Shown here piece after piece: positions 8,371 through 16,481 of a stretch of DNA of 39,483 nt. The position numbers and the translations under genes were made by a program. Source of the DNA: Actinomycetes bacterium (GTDB lineage: Bacteria; Actinomycetota; Actinomycetes; Streptosporangiales; Streptosporangiaceae); contig JAJYTD010000038.1 of NCBI GenBank assembly GCA_021793235.1, positions 1-39,483 of the forward strand, given 5' to 3'. Every line of letters starts with the position of its first letter. Positions within the stretch are counted from its first letter, which is position 1. The notes under the pieces were generated by a model, which was not told where the DNA came from, searched no databases, and worked only from the letters and a program-made list of their open reading frames with translations.

Positions 8371-9570
8371 TCAGTTCGGCGACTCCGGGTCCGTGTGCGC
8401 GGGATCCGGCTCCGTCTCCTCAGCGGATCGGGTCTGGCCGGCCGACCGCAGCCGTGCGAGTTCGGCCAGCACCTCGTCCAGATGGGCCTCGGCGCGCTCG
8501 GCCCGATGCACGGCTTGGGTGCGGGCGTCGTCGAGCGCCGCGATGCGCTGGGCGGCGGCCTCCTTGGCGTCGGCCACAGCGCGCGCACCGGCCTCCCGCT
8601 GCTCCCGCAGCTCCGTTCGAGAGCGAGCACGCTCCTCCTGCGCGAAGCGGCGCGTCTGCTCCAGGTCGGCGGCGAGCCGGTCGCGTTCGGCGGCCAGTTC
8701 GCCGATCCGGGCCCGGGCGTGCTCGGCATCGGCTTCGGCGCGCTGCGCACGCTCGGCAGCGGCGTCCTTGGCCTGCGCCTCTTCGGCCAGGCGGCGCTGC
8801 AGGGCGTCCTGCTCGGCGGCGGCCTGCGCACGCACCTCCGCGAGTTCCCGGCGTGCCCGGCCTCGCTCCTGCTCGACCGACTCCGCCGCTTGGCGCTCGG
8901 CCTCCGCGATCCGGTGCTCGGCGTCGGCCAGGGCGGCCGCGCGCTCGCTGCGGGCCGTGTCACGCTCCTCGGCGGCTTTGCGGGCCTGTTCCAGCGCCTC
9001 CTCCCGCTCGGCCAGGGCCGCCTCGCGGCGGGTGATGGCCTCATCGGCCATTCGCTCGGCGGCTCCGGCCGCGGAGATCGCCGACGCGGCCGCGTCCTCG
9101 GCCCTGTCGTGTGCCTGCTCGGCCTCGCGGCGGCGGTTCTCGGCCTCCAGACGGTGGGTATCGGCCTCGGCCACGCGGCGGACCGCCTCCAGGCGGGCCG
9201 CTTCCACCTGGGCCTCGGCACTGGCCGGGTCGGTCATCGTGGCGAACGCCTCGGTGGCGGCGTTCAGTGTCGCGCTGAGCTGCTCGGCCTGAACGGCGAA
9301 GCGGGTCAGCAGGTCGTCGGCGCGCAGCCGGGCACTGCTGACGGGGGCGGGGTCGGAGGCCGGCGCCTGCGGCGGGGAGGGCTGCTGCGCGGCCTGTTCG
9401 CGGAGGCGCTGGTCCTCTGCCTGCTGTAGCCGCTGGCGCTCCCGCCAGGCGCGCCAGCGCGTGTGCTCGGGGAGGTCGCAGTACTCGGGCGGCCGGCCCG
9501 GAGACGACCCCCGGGGCACAGGGCGGTCGCATCCGGGGAAGTTGCAGGTGTTGGAGTCGCTGTCGGCCAC
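8371..9570 (-). CDS. Zinc-finger plus long coiled-coil protein, unknown function
   Basis: A 399-aa soluble protein. Residues 9-36 hold a probable zinc finger, C9-x4-C14-x16-C31-x4-H36, with the GRPPEYC core seen in small actinobacterial zinc ribbons. Residues about 85-375 are an almost unbroken Ala/Glu/Arg heptad-rich coiled coil with no glycine or proline breaks, and the tail is acidic. The GTG start at 9570 lacks an obvious ribosome site but keeps the finger whole. Coiled coils of this kind occur in KfrA-like DNA-binding and in scaffold proteins; which one applies is unknown. It is the first gene of a probable operon with the FUSC permease. Confidence 0.75.
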   Translation of the reverse strand: MADSDSNTCNFPGCDRPVPRGSSPGRPPEYCDLPEHTRWRAWRERQRLQQAEDQRLREQAAQQPSPPQAPASDPAPVSSARLRADDLLTRFAVQAEQLSATLNAATEAFATMTDPASAEAQVEAARLEAVRRVAEADTHRLEAENRRREAEQAHDRAEDAAASAISAAGAAERMADEAITRREAALAEREEALEQARKAAEERDTARSERAAALADAEHRIAEAERQAAESVEQERGRARRELAEVRAQAAAEQDALQRRLAEEAQAKDAAAERAQRAEADAEHARARIGELAAERDRLAADLEQTRRFAQEERARSRTELREQREAGARAVADAKEAAAQRIAALDDARTQAVHRAERAEAHLDEVLAELARLRSAGQTRSAEETEPDPAHTDPESPN

Positions 9571-9901
9571 ATCGACGAGCGTACTGATCTTCTGGCGGCG
9601 CCGGCACGTGCGCTGCGGGGCGGGGGCGGTGCGGCCTGCTCAACGAGAGGAACAGCACCACGGCAGCGCGCGAAGCGCCCTGCCGTTGCCGCCCTGCTGC
9701 GCGGGAGTCCGCTTCCGCCCCGGGCTCAAACCCGAGGCATCCTCAAGTGCGCAGGAGTGAGCGCGTGTGCGCCACGGATGGGACGCTCAGGACAGAGCCG
9801 CGCCCGAAAGGCGGGTCCGAGGCCACCGCGCGGCCGCCGGCCGCGGGTGCGGACCGGCCCGCACCCGCCGGCAGACCGACACGGGAGGGGAGAAGGGATA
9901 C
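9571..9901. other. Intergenic region, no gene seen
   Basis: The 331-bp stretch separates two diverging transcription units. It holds no supported reading frame, RNA gene or repeat. A histidine kinase partner for the response regulator is absent here. Confidence 0.5.
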
Positions 9902-10561
9902 GTGATACGGCTGGTACTCGCCGACGACGATGCGGTCACCCGAGCGGGTGTCCGCGCGATCCTCGCCACAGACCCCGGCATCGGCATCGTCGCCGAGGCC
10001 GCGGACGGCCGGGAAGCGGTCACCGCGGTCCAGCGGTACCGGCCGCACGTGGCGCTGCTGGACATCCGCATGCCGCGCCTCGACGGGCTGGACGCGGCGG
10101 CCGAGATCCGGCGCACCGTGCCGCAGACCGCCGTGGCCATGCTCACCGTCTTCGGCCACGATGCCTACATCGCCCGGGCCCTCGCCGGTGGAGCGAGCGG
10201 TTTCCTCCTCAAGACCGGCGACCCCCGCGAGCTCATCGCGGCCGTCCACGCGGTGGCCGACGGGGCGGCCTACCTCTCCCCGAAAGTCGCCCACCGGCTC
10301 ATCAGCGAACTCCACGGCGGCCGTATGGCCCGCCGTGTGGCTGCCGGCGACCGTGCCGCCGCGCTCACCGCGCGGGAGCGCGAGGTCCTCGCGCTCCTGG
10401 GCGCTGGCCTGTCCAACGCGCAGATCGCCCGTCGGCTCCATCTCGTGGAAGGAACCGTCAAAGGCCACGTCAGCGCCATTCTCGACCGCTTGGGCGCCGC
10501 CAACCGGGTCCAGGCCGCGATCCTCGCCTACGAAGCCGGGATCACAAAGGGCCGCGGTTAG
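9902..10561 (+). CDS. NarL/FixJ-family response regulator, orphan
   Basis: A 219-aa two-component regulator. The receiver domain has the acidic pocket D8-D9, phosphoacceptor D54 (LLDIRMP), T82 and K104. A LuxR-type helix-turn-helix follows at about 155-212 (LTAREREVLALLGAGLSNAQIA). All residues needed for phosphorylation are present. The GTG start at 9902 follows GGAGAAGGG; a longer frame from 9767 has no family support. No sensor kinase is encoded on either side, so its partner is elsewhere. The gene converges on the GNAT gene with 9 nt between stops. Confidence 0.9.
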   Translation: MIRLVLADDDAVTRAGVRAILATDPGIGIVAEAADGREAVTAVQRYRPHVALLDIRMPRLDGLDAAAEIRRTVPQTAVAMLTVFGHDAYIARALAGGASGFLLKTGDPRELIAAVHAVADGAAYLSPKVAHRLISELHGGRMARRVAAGDRAAALTAREREVLALLGAGLSNAQIARRLHLVEGTVKGHVSAILDRLGAANRVQAAILAYEAGITKGRG

Positions 10562-10570
10562 GCGTGCGAG

Positions 10571-11128
10571 CTAGTCGTGCGCGCCGAATCCGGCGATACG
10601 GCAGACCAACGTGGTCACGAAGGGGCGAAAACCCTCCTGCTCGTAGAAGCGGATGTCCTCGGAACTGGTGGCCAGCGCGGTCAGCTCGATGTCGCGGACC
10701 CCGAGGGAGCCGACCTGGCGCCGGACCTCCTCCAGCAGCCCCGAGCCCACGCCGACCCCGGTGTGCTCCGGAAGCACCGACAGCGTCTGCACGACGGCGA
10801 CCCGCTCGCCGCGGTCCCATGAGCCGTGCTGGTTCTCCCGGATCGTGACCATCGCGTAGCCGGCGGGCTCACCGCTGCGCTCGGCGAGTACCGCGAGCGT
10901 GTCCGGGTCGGCCAGCCAGCTCAGGTACTGTGCCCTGCGGCGGCGCCAGGACTCCTCGACGTCCACGGACGTGATCATGTCCTCGAGGTGCCAAGCGACC
11001 GCGGTGTGCTGTTCGTGCAGGGCCCTCCACAGGTCGGCGAGCTCCTCGATCTCATGGGAACCGAGGTAGCGAAAACGCAGCACGTCGGAAACACCCGTGT
11101 CCGGTTTGGTCGCCAACGAAGTTTCCAT
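10571..11128 (-). CDS. GNAT family N-acetyltransferase
   Basis: A 185-aa acetyl-CoA-dependent acetyltransferase. The fold is clear from VAVVQTLSVLPEHTGVGVGSGLL (111-132), which is beta-4 plus the pyrophosphate-binding loop, and from the C-terminal FYEQEGFRPF segment. The N-terminal third (LWRALHEQH) is a variable acceptor-binding part. The ATG at 11128 has GAGAAG upstream and is better than the in-frame start at 11188. The substrate cannot be told from sequence or neighbours. Confidence 0.85.
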   Translation of the reverse strand: METSLATKPDTGVSDVLRFRYLGSHEIEELADLWRALHEQHTAVAWHLEDMITSVDVEESWRRRRAQYLSWLADPDTLAVLAERSGEPAGYAMVTIRENQHGSWDRGERVAVVQTLSVLPEHTGVGVGSGLLEEVRRQVGSLGVRDIELTALATSSEDIRFYEQEGFRPFVTTLVCRIAGFGAHD

Positions 11129-11338
11129 CTTCTTCTCACCCGTTCCACCCGCATTAGCGCGCCTCGACCCCCGACTGGTCCACACCAATCAACGAGGTGA
11201 GCTGTAGTTCTTACGTTACGTCCCAGTTCGTTGCCGCGTGCGGTGGCGCCAGGGAAAAGTAGCGAAGCAGTGACGAAAGAGAAATTTTTAAAGAATTTCG
11301 TTTGCTGGTGATCAAGGGAGCCGGGGCGGACATGCGGC

Positions 11339-11363
11339 GAGCCGCCCTCGCCGAGGGCGGCTC
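11339..11363 (-). terminator. Stem-loop terminator of the LysR gene
   Basis: GAGCCGCCCT (11339-11348) pairs exactly with AGGGCGGCTC (11354-11363) around a 5-nt loop, 18 nt after the LysR stop codon. No T-run follows. The remaining space to the GNAT gene (11129-11338) is AT-richer near 11275-11300 and holds no gene. Confidence 0.55.
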
Positions 11364-11380
11364 TGCGCCGGACCGCTGCC

Positions 11381-12319
11381 TCAGGCCCCGCAGGCCGGCG
11401 GTGTGTCCGCCACGTCGTCCAGGACGTCGCGGGCGGCGTCGCGCAGGTAGTGGGCGAGCAGCCGGATCGGCCGCCACGCCCAGCCGCCGGTGCGCCCGAC
11501 CAGAAAGACCCTGCGAGTCCCGCCGAGATCGCCCAGCGGCGCGTGGACGACCCCGCGCCGGGCCGCGGCCGCCAGCTTGGGTATGACCCCGACGCCCCCG
11601 CCGGCCGCGACGACCTGCTCGACCACGTCCAGGTTGTCGATACGGTGCTGGATCCGGGGGGCGAATCCCGCGATGGCGCACATCCGCTGGACGAGTTCGT
11701 CCTCGTCGCTTCCGCGCGAGTTCGCGATCCAGGAGGCGGCCGAGAGGCCGCGCAGCCGCTGCCGTGTCATGGCGCGTCCGGCTGCGCCCGAGCCCGACGG
11801 CCGGGAGAGCAGCAGCGGCTCGGTGCCGAGCGGATGCAGCGCCAGGACCTCGGGAAAACGCCGCGGTACGAGGCTGTAGTCATAGACCAGTCCGAGGTCG
11901 GCGCCGCCGCTCTGGAGCAGCTCCAGCGCCTCGTCCGGTTCGTGCTCGATGAGGCGGACGTCGATTCCGGGATGGTCTTCGCGCAGCCGGCGCAGAGCCG
12001 GCAGCACGATCGGCGCGGCGACGCTGACGAAGGTGACCAGGTCCACGCGCCCGCCCGGTTCTCCCTCGCCGGCGAGCTCTGCCTGCGCGGCCTCGACCCG
12101 GGCGAGGATGCCGACAGCGTGCTCGGCCAGCCGGTGGCCGGCCGGAGTGAGCCGTACCCGGCGGCCGTCCGGGACGAGCAGCGGGACCCCCGCCTCCTTC
12201 TCCAGTACCGCGAAGTGCTTGGACACCGCGGAGGTCCCCATGCCGACGGTCTCGGCGACCGCGGCCATCGTGCCGAGCCGGTCGAGTTCGACGAGCAGTC
12301 GCAGCCGCGTGAGATCCAT
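11381..12319 (-). CDS. LysR family transcriptional regulator
   Basis: A 312-aa regulator. The N-terminal winged helix-turn-helix (residues 1-60, LVELDRLGTMAAVAETVG then TSAVSKHFAVLEKEAG) is followed by the periplasmic-binding-like effector domain (about 90-300). Length is normal. It is divergent from the EamA exporter gene across a 50-bp gap, the usual layout for a LysR protein controlling its neighbour. The effector is unknown; by analogy with other LysR-exporter pairs it may be an amino acid or metabolite, which is inference. Confidence 0.92.
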   Translation of the reverse strand: MDLTRLRLLVELDRLGTMAAVAETVGMGTSAVSKHFAVLEKEAGVPLLVPDGRRVRLTPAGHRLAEHAVGILARVEAAQAELAGEGEPGGRVDLVTFVSVAAPIVLPALRRLREDHPGIDVRLIEHEPDEALELLQSGGADLGLVYDYSLVPRRFPEVLALHPLGTEPLLLSRPSGSGAAGRAMTRQRLRGLSAASWIANSRGSDEDELVQRMCAIAGFAPRIQHRIDNLDVVEQVVAAGGGVGVIPKLAAAARRGVVHAPLGDLGGTRRVFLVGRTGGWAWRPIRLLAHYLRDAARDVLDDVADTPPACGA

Positions 12320-12340
12320 CCACCTAGACTACACGGTTTA

Positions 12341-12359
12341 TCCACCAATGCTCCGTGGA
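12341..12359. promoter_or_regulatory. Candidate LysR operator between lysR-type gene and exporter
   Basis: The inverted repeat TCCAC-N9-GTGGA fits the T-N11-A type core of LysR sites and lies in the 50-bp divergent gap. It covers the possible GTG start at 12355, which favours a later start for the exporter. Confidence 0.45.
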
Positions 12360-12369
12360 CAGAAACAAT

Positions 12370-13374
12370 ATGAACAGATCCAATGATGGGGTGACCAACT
12401 CTTTCCTCCGGGTGTTCGGCCGTGCCCGGACACGGGTGCCCGCGCCGGTCCTCCTGCTGGTCGGAATGTTCCTCCTGCACACCGGCAGCGCCCTGGCCGT
12501 TCGCGCGTTCGACCAGGTGGGCGCCCTGGGCGTCACGTGGCTCCGGCTGTCCTGGGCCGCACTGCTCCTGCTGGCCGTGAGCGGCCGCTCACTCTGGCCG
12601 GCCGTGCGTAGGGCGACACCGCGCGAACTGGGTTCGGTGGTGATCTTGGGCACAGTGAGCGCGGGCATGATGGCCCTCTACTCCGCGGCGACAGCGCGAA
12701 TCGACCTGGGCACCGCCACAGCACTGGAGTTCCTCGGCCCCCTGGCCGTGGCCGTATTGGCCCTGCGGCGCCGCAGGGAACTCGGCTGGATCGCCGCCGC
12801 GGCCGTGGGGGTGCTGTTCTTGACGCGCCCCTGGAGCGGTGAAGCCGACCTTGCCGGTGTGCTCCTGGGGCTGGCCGGGGCGGGATGCGTCGCCTTCTAC
12901 ATCGTGCTCGCCCAACGGGTGGGAAGCAGATTCGGTGCGGTGCACGGACTCGCCCTGGCACTGACAGTAGCCGCGGTCGTCCTCACCCCCCTGGGAGCGC
13001 CGCCGGTGCTCGACGCTCCCAGCTTGCGCATCCTTCCCGTCACGCTGGGAATCGCGCTGCTCTATCCGCTCGTGCCGTTCCTGCTGGAGATGCTGGTACT
13101 GCAGCGCATGAGCCGCACGGCCTTCAGTACCTTCATCAGCCTGGAACCCGCGATCAGCCTGGTCATGGGAATGCTGCTCATCGCCCAGACACCCGTGCCC
13201 CTCCAGGTGGCGGGTATGGCGCTGGTGGTGGTCGCAGGGATCGGGGCGGCACGCAGCGACTCCCGCGCCCGCCCGCGGCGGGCCGCCCGCACAACGCGTC
13301 GGGAGATCCCGGCGCCCGCGGATACGCAGCCGCCGGCCGCGGATGCCCAACACACGCCCGAACCCGTCGGCTGA
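12370..13374 (+). CDS. EamA/RhtA-like drug/metabolite exporter
   Basis: A 334-aa inner-membrane transporter with about ten hydrophobic helices between residues 20 and 295, formed by two EamA half-repeats. The first carries SALAVRAFDQVGALGVTWLR and the second the conserved LEPAISLVMGMLL region, as in RhtA-type threonine/homoserine exporters. The tail after residue 295 is basic then proline/alanine-rich. The ATG at 12370 was chosen because the in-frame GTG at 12355 lies inside the palindrome; a GTG at 12391 is also possible. It is probably regulated by the divergent LysR protein. Confidence 0.85.
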   Translation: MNRSNDGVTNSFLRVFGRARTRVPAPVLLLVGMFLLHTGSALAVRAFDQVGALGVTWLRLSWAALLLLAVSGRSLWPAVRRATPRELGSVVILGTVSAGMMALYSAATARIDLGTATALEFLGPLAVAVLALRRRRELGWIAAAAVGVLFLTRPWSGEADLAGVLLGLAGAGCVAFYIVLAQRVGSRFGAVHGLALALTVAAVVLTPLGAPPVLDAPSLRILPVTLGIALLYPLVPFLLEMLVLQRMSRTAFSTFISLEPAISLVMGMLLIAQTPVPLQVAGMALVVVAGIGAARSDSRARPRRAARTTRREIPAPADTQPPAADAQHTPEPVG

Positions 13375-13412
13375 GACCGGGCGGAGGCAGGGGGAACAGC
13401 GGGATACGACCG

Positions 13413-13640
13413 CTATTTCTCCCTGCGGGCGCCGCCGTACTTCTTGTGCACCGCCTGCTTACTGATCCCCAGGACCGTCGCGATCTCGGCCCAGGTCGCT
13501 CCCTGCATGCGGGCGCGCCGCACGTGTATCGCCTCCAGCCGCTCCACCTCCGTGCGCAAGCGGACCGTGGCGTACAGGGCGGCCAGCGGCGCCTCACCGT
13601 GCGCCGACTCCAACAACGGGGTGATCCGGTCCTCCTCCAT
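13413..13640 (-). CDS. Small helix-turn-helix protein
   Basis: A 75-aa protein. The C-terminal half (ATWAEIATVLGISKQAVHKKYG, about 48-69) is a clear helix-turn-helix of the type common in small actinobacterial regulators, some of which sit beside Clp N-domain proteins. The N-terminal half is helical and may dimerise. It is divergent from the Vps62-like gene with 97 bp between starts, so it may regulate it. Confidence 0.8.
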   Translation of the reverse strand: MEEDRITPLLESAHGEAPLAALYATVRLRTEVERLEAIHVRRARMQGATWAEIATVLGISKQAVHKKYGGARREK

Positions 13641-13737
13641 GGAAAACCAACCTATGCCTTCGGCCGCCCCGAGGAGCGGCCGCCCGCAGCAGCGCGGCAG
13701 AACACACCAGAAGATCCACTAGGGTCGTGATTAAGCC

Positions 13738-15537
13738 ATGGAAAAGAGAACTGATCTGGAACTGCTCCGGGCCTACGAACCGGTGCTGCGCTACACACGA
13801 GGCGAACTCTTCTTTCCCGCCGATGTCGCCGCCTACCTGAAGTGCTGCAGCCTCTGGCTGGAGGACAGCGAGGGCAGGGAGGTCGAAGAGGTCGTCCCGG
13901 CCGGCGAGCTCACCACGGACCGCCTCGCCGGAGCCGAGCACGAGTGGCCGGGCCGCCATAAACACCTGCGGTTCGTGCAGGAGTCCTCGCTGCGCGCCGA
14001 GGCGCGCAGATTCCGCCGCACCGCGCGGCCGGTGATCCCCAAGAGCGGACGGCTGGCCGCCGTCGGAGTGCTCGGACGCATGCTCGACGTGCTGGTCAAG
14101 TTCTCTCTGCTGATCCGGGGAGCCGTCCCCGGCGGCCTCGCCGCGGCGGCCGCGACGCGCTACCGCGACCGGGTGGACAACGGCAGAGCCACCTACTACG
14201 GGCGGGTCGTCCGCGAGGGCGGCTACATCGCCCTCCAATACTGGTTCTTTTACGCCATGAACGATTGGCGCTCCACTTACGGCGGCGTCAACGACCACGA
14301 GGCGGACTGGGAGAAAGTCACCGTCTACGTCGTCGAAGACGAGGAGGGCCGCACGCATCCGGTGTGGGTGGGCGCCTCCTCCCACGAGTACCGCGGCGAC
14401 GACCTGCGGCGCAGCTGGGACGACGCTACCCTGGTGCGTGAGGGCGACCACCCGGTGATCTTCGTCGGCGCGGGCTCGCACTCCCACCAGATCCTGCCCG
14501 GCGACTACCTGATCCAGGTCGACCCGGCCGTGCTGCGCGGGGCGGTGCGCGCCTGGCGGCACGTCACCGAGCGGCTGCTCGGCAGGAAAGCGACCCGCCA
14601 CGGTATCGGTGTGCCGTTCGTCGACTACGCGCGCGGAGACGGCGTCCGGATCGGCCCCGGCGGGGACCGGGAATGGGACGCCGTCGTCATCGACGACGAC
14701 ACTTCGTGGCTGCGCGGGTTCCGCGGCCTGTGGGGACGCGATACCCGGGACTTCTTCGACGGTGAACGTGCGCCGAGCGGCCCCCGCTACGAACGCGACG
14801 GGACCGTGCGCCGTTCCTGGGCGGACCCGTTGGCCTGGGTGGGGCTGCAGAAGGTCGCACCGACAGAGGAGGACGTTCGCGCCGAACTCGCCGCGCACCT
14901 GCGCGACCTGGATGCCCGCATCGCCGACGCCGACACCGAGATCGCCGCCGGCCGCGACCGGCTGCGGCGGCTGGCAGCGGCCCACCTGGTGCTCGCACGC
15001 GACGCCCATTCCGAAGCGCGGGCACGCACCTACACCGAGCAGGTCGGCCAAGCCGAGCGGGAACTGGCCGAGGCCTACCGCCGGCGTGCCCTCATGGCCG
15101 ATGAGCGCGACGCGCACCGGGCGGCCCTGGAAAGCGGCATGCAGATCAAGGCCGGTCCCCACGAGCACCTGCGCTCACCGCACCTTCCCTATGCCTCCGG
15201 TGAGCAGCGCCAGACCCGGCTCGTGCACGTCTGGGTCACCCTCAGCACCCCGCTGCTGCTGATCGCGCTGGGCGGAATGCTCCTGTGGCTGCACGGCCCC
15301 TTCACCGTTCCCGCCATGGTCGGCGTGGTCGTGCTGTTCGCGATGGTCGACAGCCTCGCGCGGCGCAAACTCATGGCCTTCCTCACCGGCCTGGCCGTCT
15401 TCACCGTCGTGGTGGGCGTGCTCATTGCGGTTATCGCCGCCTTCATGGCGGACTGGCGGATCACCCTGCTCGTGCCGATCACTCTGGTCGTCATCGTCCT
15501 GCTCGTCGTCAATGTGCGGGATCTGATACGCCGGTGA
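13738..15537 (+). CDS. Vps62-like protein with C-terminal membrane domain
   Basis: A 599-aa protein without a firmly known role. The N-terminal part resembles the Vps62/DUF946-type fold: YEPVLRYTRGELFFPADV (13-30), then YWFFYAMND with the HEADWE motif (187-192) and GAGSHSH (244-250). A basic region at about 85-145 contains a short hydrophobic segment. A predicted coiled coil covers about 380-465. The last 100 residues form four to five membrane helices and end in a basic tail (RDLIRR). No signal peptide is seen, so the large domain is probably cytoplasmic. The gene is divergent from the small HTH gene and convergent with the AlkB gene (10 nt apart). Confidence 0.75.
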   Translation: MEKRTDLELLRAYEPVLRYTRGELFFPADVAAYLKCCSLWLEDSEGREVEEVVPAGELTTDRLAGAEHEWPGRHKHLRFVQESSLRAEARRFRRTARPVIPKSGRLAAVGVLGRMLDVLVKFSLLIRGAVPGGLAAAAATRYRDRVDNGRATYYGRVVREGGYIALQYWFFYAMNDWRSTYGGVNDHEADWEKVTVYVVEDEEGRTHPVWVGASSHEYRGDDLRRSWDDATLVREGDHPVIFVGAGSHSHQILPGDYLIQVDPAVLRGAVRAWRHVTERLLGRKATRHGIGVPFVDYARGDGVRIGPGGDREWDAVVIDDDTSWLRGFRGLWGRDTRDFFDGERAPSGPRYERDGTVRRSWADPLAWVGLQKVAPTEEDVRAELAAHLRDLDARIADADTEIAAGRDRLRRLAAAHLVLARDAHSEARARTYTEQVGQAERELAEAYRRRALMADERDAHRAALESGMQIKAGPHEHLRSPHLPYASGEQRQTRLVHVWVTLSTPLLLIALGGMLLWLHGPFTVPAMVGVVVLFAMVDSLARRKLMAFLTGLAVFTVVVGVLIAVIAAFMADWRITLLVPITLVVIVLLVVNVRDLIRR

Positions 15538-15547
15538 GGACAGAGGA

Positions 15548-16213
15548 CTAACCGGCCCCGTCGCCCAGCCCGGACGCGCGGACGGTGATGTTCAACCGGC
15601 CGGCGTCGAGCCCGATCCCCAGGGGAGCGGTGCCGGGGCGCGTGCGCGGCACGCCGTGGAAGGCCGTCCGCGAAGGGCCGCCGAAGACGAACAGGTCGCC
15701 GCTGCGCAGCGCCACGTCGGTGTAGGGGCGGCCGCGGGTGGCGGTGTTGCCGAACCGGAACACGCAGGTGTCGCCGAGGCTGAGGGAGACCACGGGCACG
15801 TCGGCCCGCTCATCGCGGTCCTGGTGCATGCCCATCCTCGCCTCGGCGTCGTAGAAGTTGACCAGGGCGACATCGTACTCGGGGGTCCCGGGAGGCAGAG
15901 CCTCACCGTAGGCGGCCGCCACACCGTCGCGGGCGAGTCCGCCCAGCAGCGGCGGGAAGGGGGGCACGGGCAGGCCTTCGGGCAGCGTCCGGGAGTACCG
16001 GTAGGGCTGCCAGTGCCAGCCCAGCGACACCATCCGCACACTCATCAGGCCGCCGCGGGGCATCCGGTGCCGGCGCATCCCCGCAGGGCCCTTCGCCCAC
16101 TCCCGGCACCGCTCCACGAGCTGTCGCTGTGTCTGCACGGACAGCCAACCGGGAACATGCACCGCACCGGGCGCCACCACGACAGGCTCCGCGCTGAAGA
16201 GGGGCTCATCCAC
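15548..16213 (-). CDS. alkB: AlkB-like 2-oxoglutarate/Fe(II) dioxygenase
   Basis: A 221-aa oxygenase expected to repair 1-methyladenine and 3-methylcytosine by oxidative demethylation in the cytoplasm. The iron ligands H130-x-D132 and H186 and the 2-oxoglutarate-binding R206-x-N-x-T-x-R212 motif are all present. VNFYD (118-122) and the GDLFVFGG strand (172-179) match bacterial AlkB. Length agrees with E. coli AlkB (216 aa). There is no adjacent Ada or glycosylase gene, so it is not part of an ada-type adaptive operon here. Confidence 0.9.
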   Translation of the reverse strand: MDEPLFSAEPVVVAPGAVHVPGWLSVQTQRQLVERCREWAKGPAGMRRHRMPRGGLMSVRMVSLGWHWQPYRYSRTLPEGLPVPPFPPLLGGLARDGVAAAYGEALPPGTPEYDVALVNFYDAEARMGMHQDRDERADVPVVSLSLGDTCVFRFGNTATRGRPYTDVALRSGDLFVFGGPSRTAFHGVPRTRPGTAPLGIGLDAGRLNITVRASGLGDGAG

Positions 16214-16481
16214 AGCTCACAGTGTCGGTCTTCGGGCTGCAGAGCGCACTTCAGGGCCCGCGTGTCCGACGACCCGTTGCCTGCACCGCGGTCGCCTCCA
16301 GAGAGAAAGCGCATCGGACCGGTATCGTAGAGGGGCGTTGAGTGCCGTCGCGGATGTCGGGAGGTGGGGCCGAGTATGAGCCGACCTCCCAGTACCGGTC
16401 TGTCTTGCTAGTTCCCGCGGCAAAAGCGCCGCCGCGCCTCTGCCGGCCGCTGTCCGCAACGAACCCGCCCAGGGATGTTCC

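Noticed and set aside
9610-9760. A tRNA-like GGGCTCAAACCC loop near 9720
   Set aside because: It lacks the T-loop consensus and no acceptor or anticodon stem could be drawn.
16214-16481. A magnesium riboswitch upstream of corA
   Set aside because: No recognisable conserved element; only GC-rich short stems.
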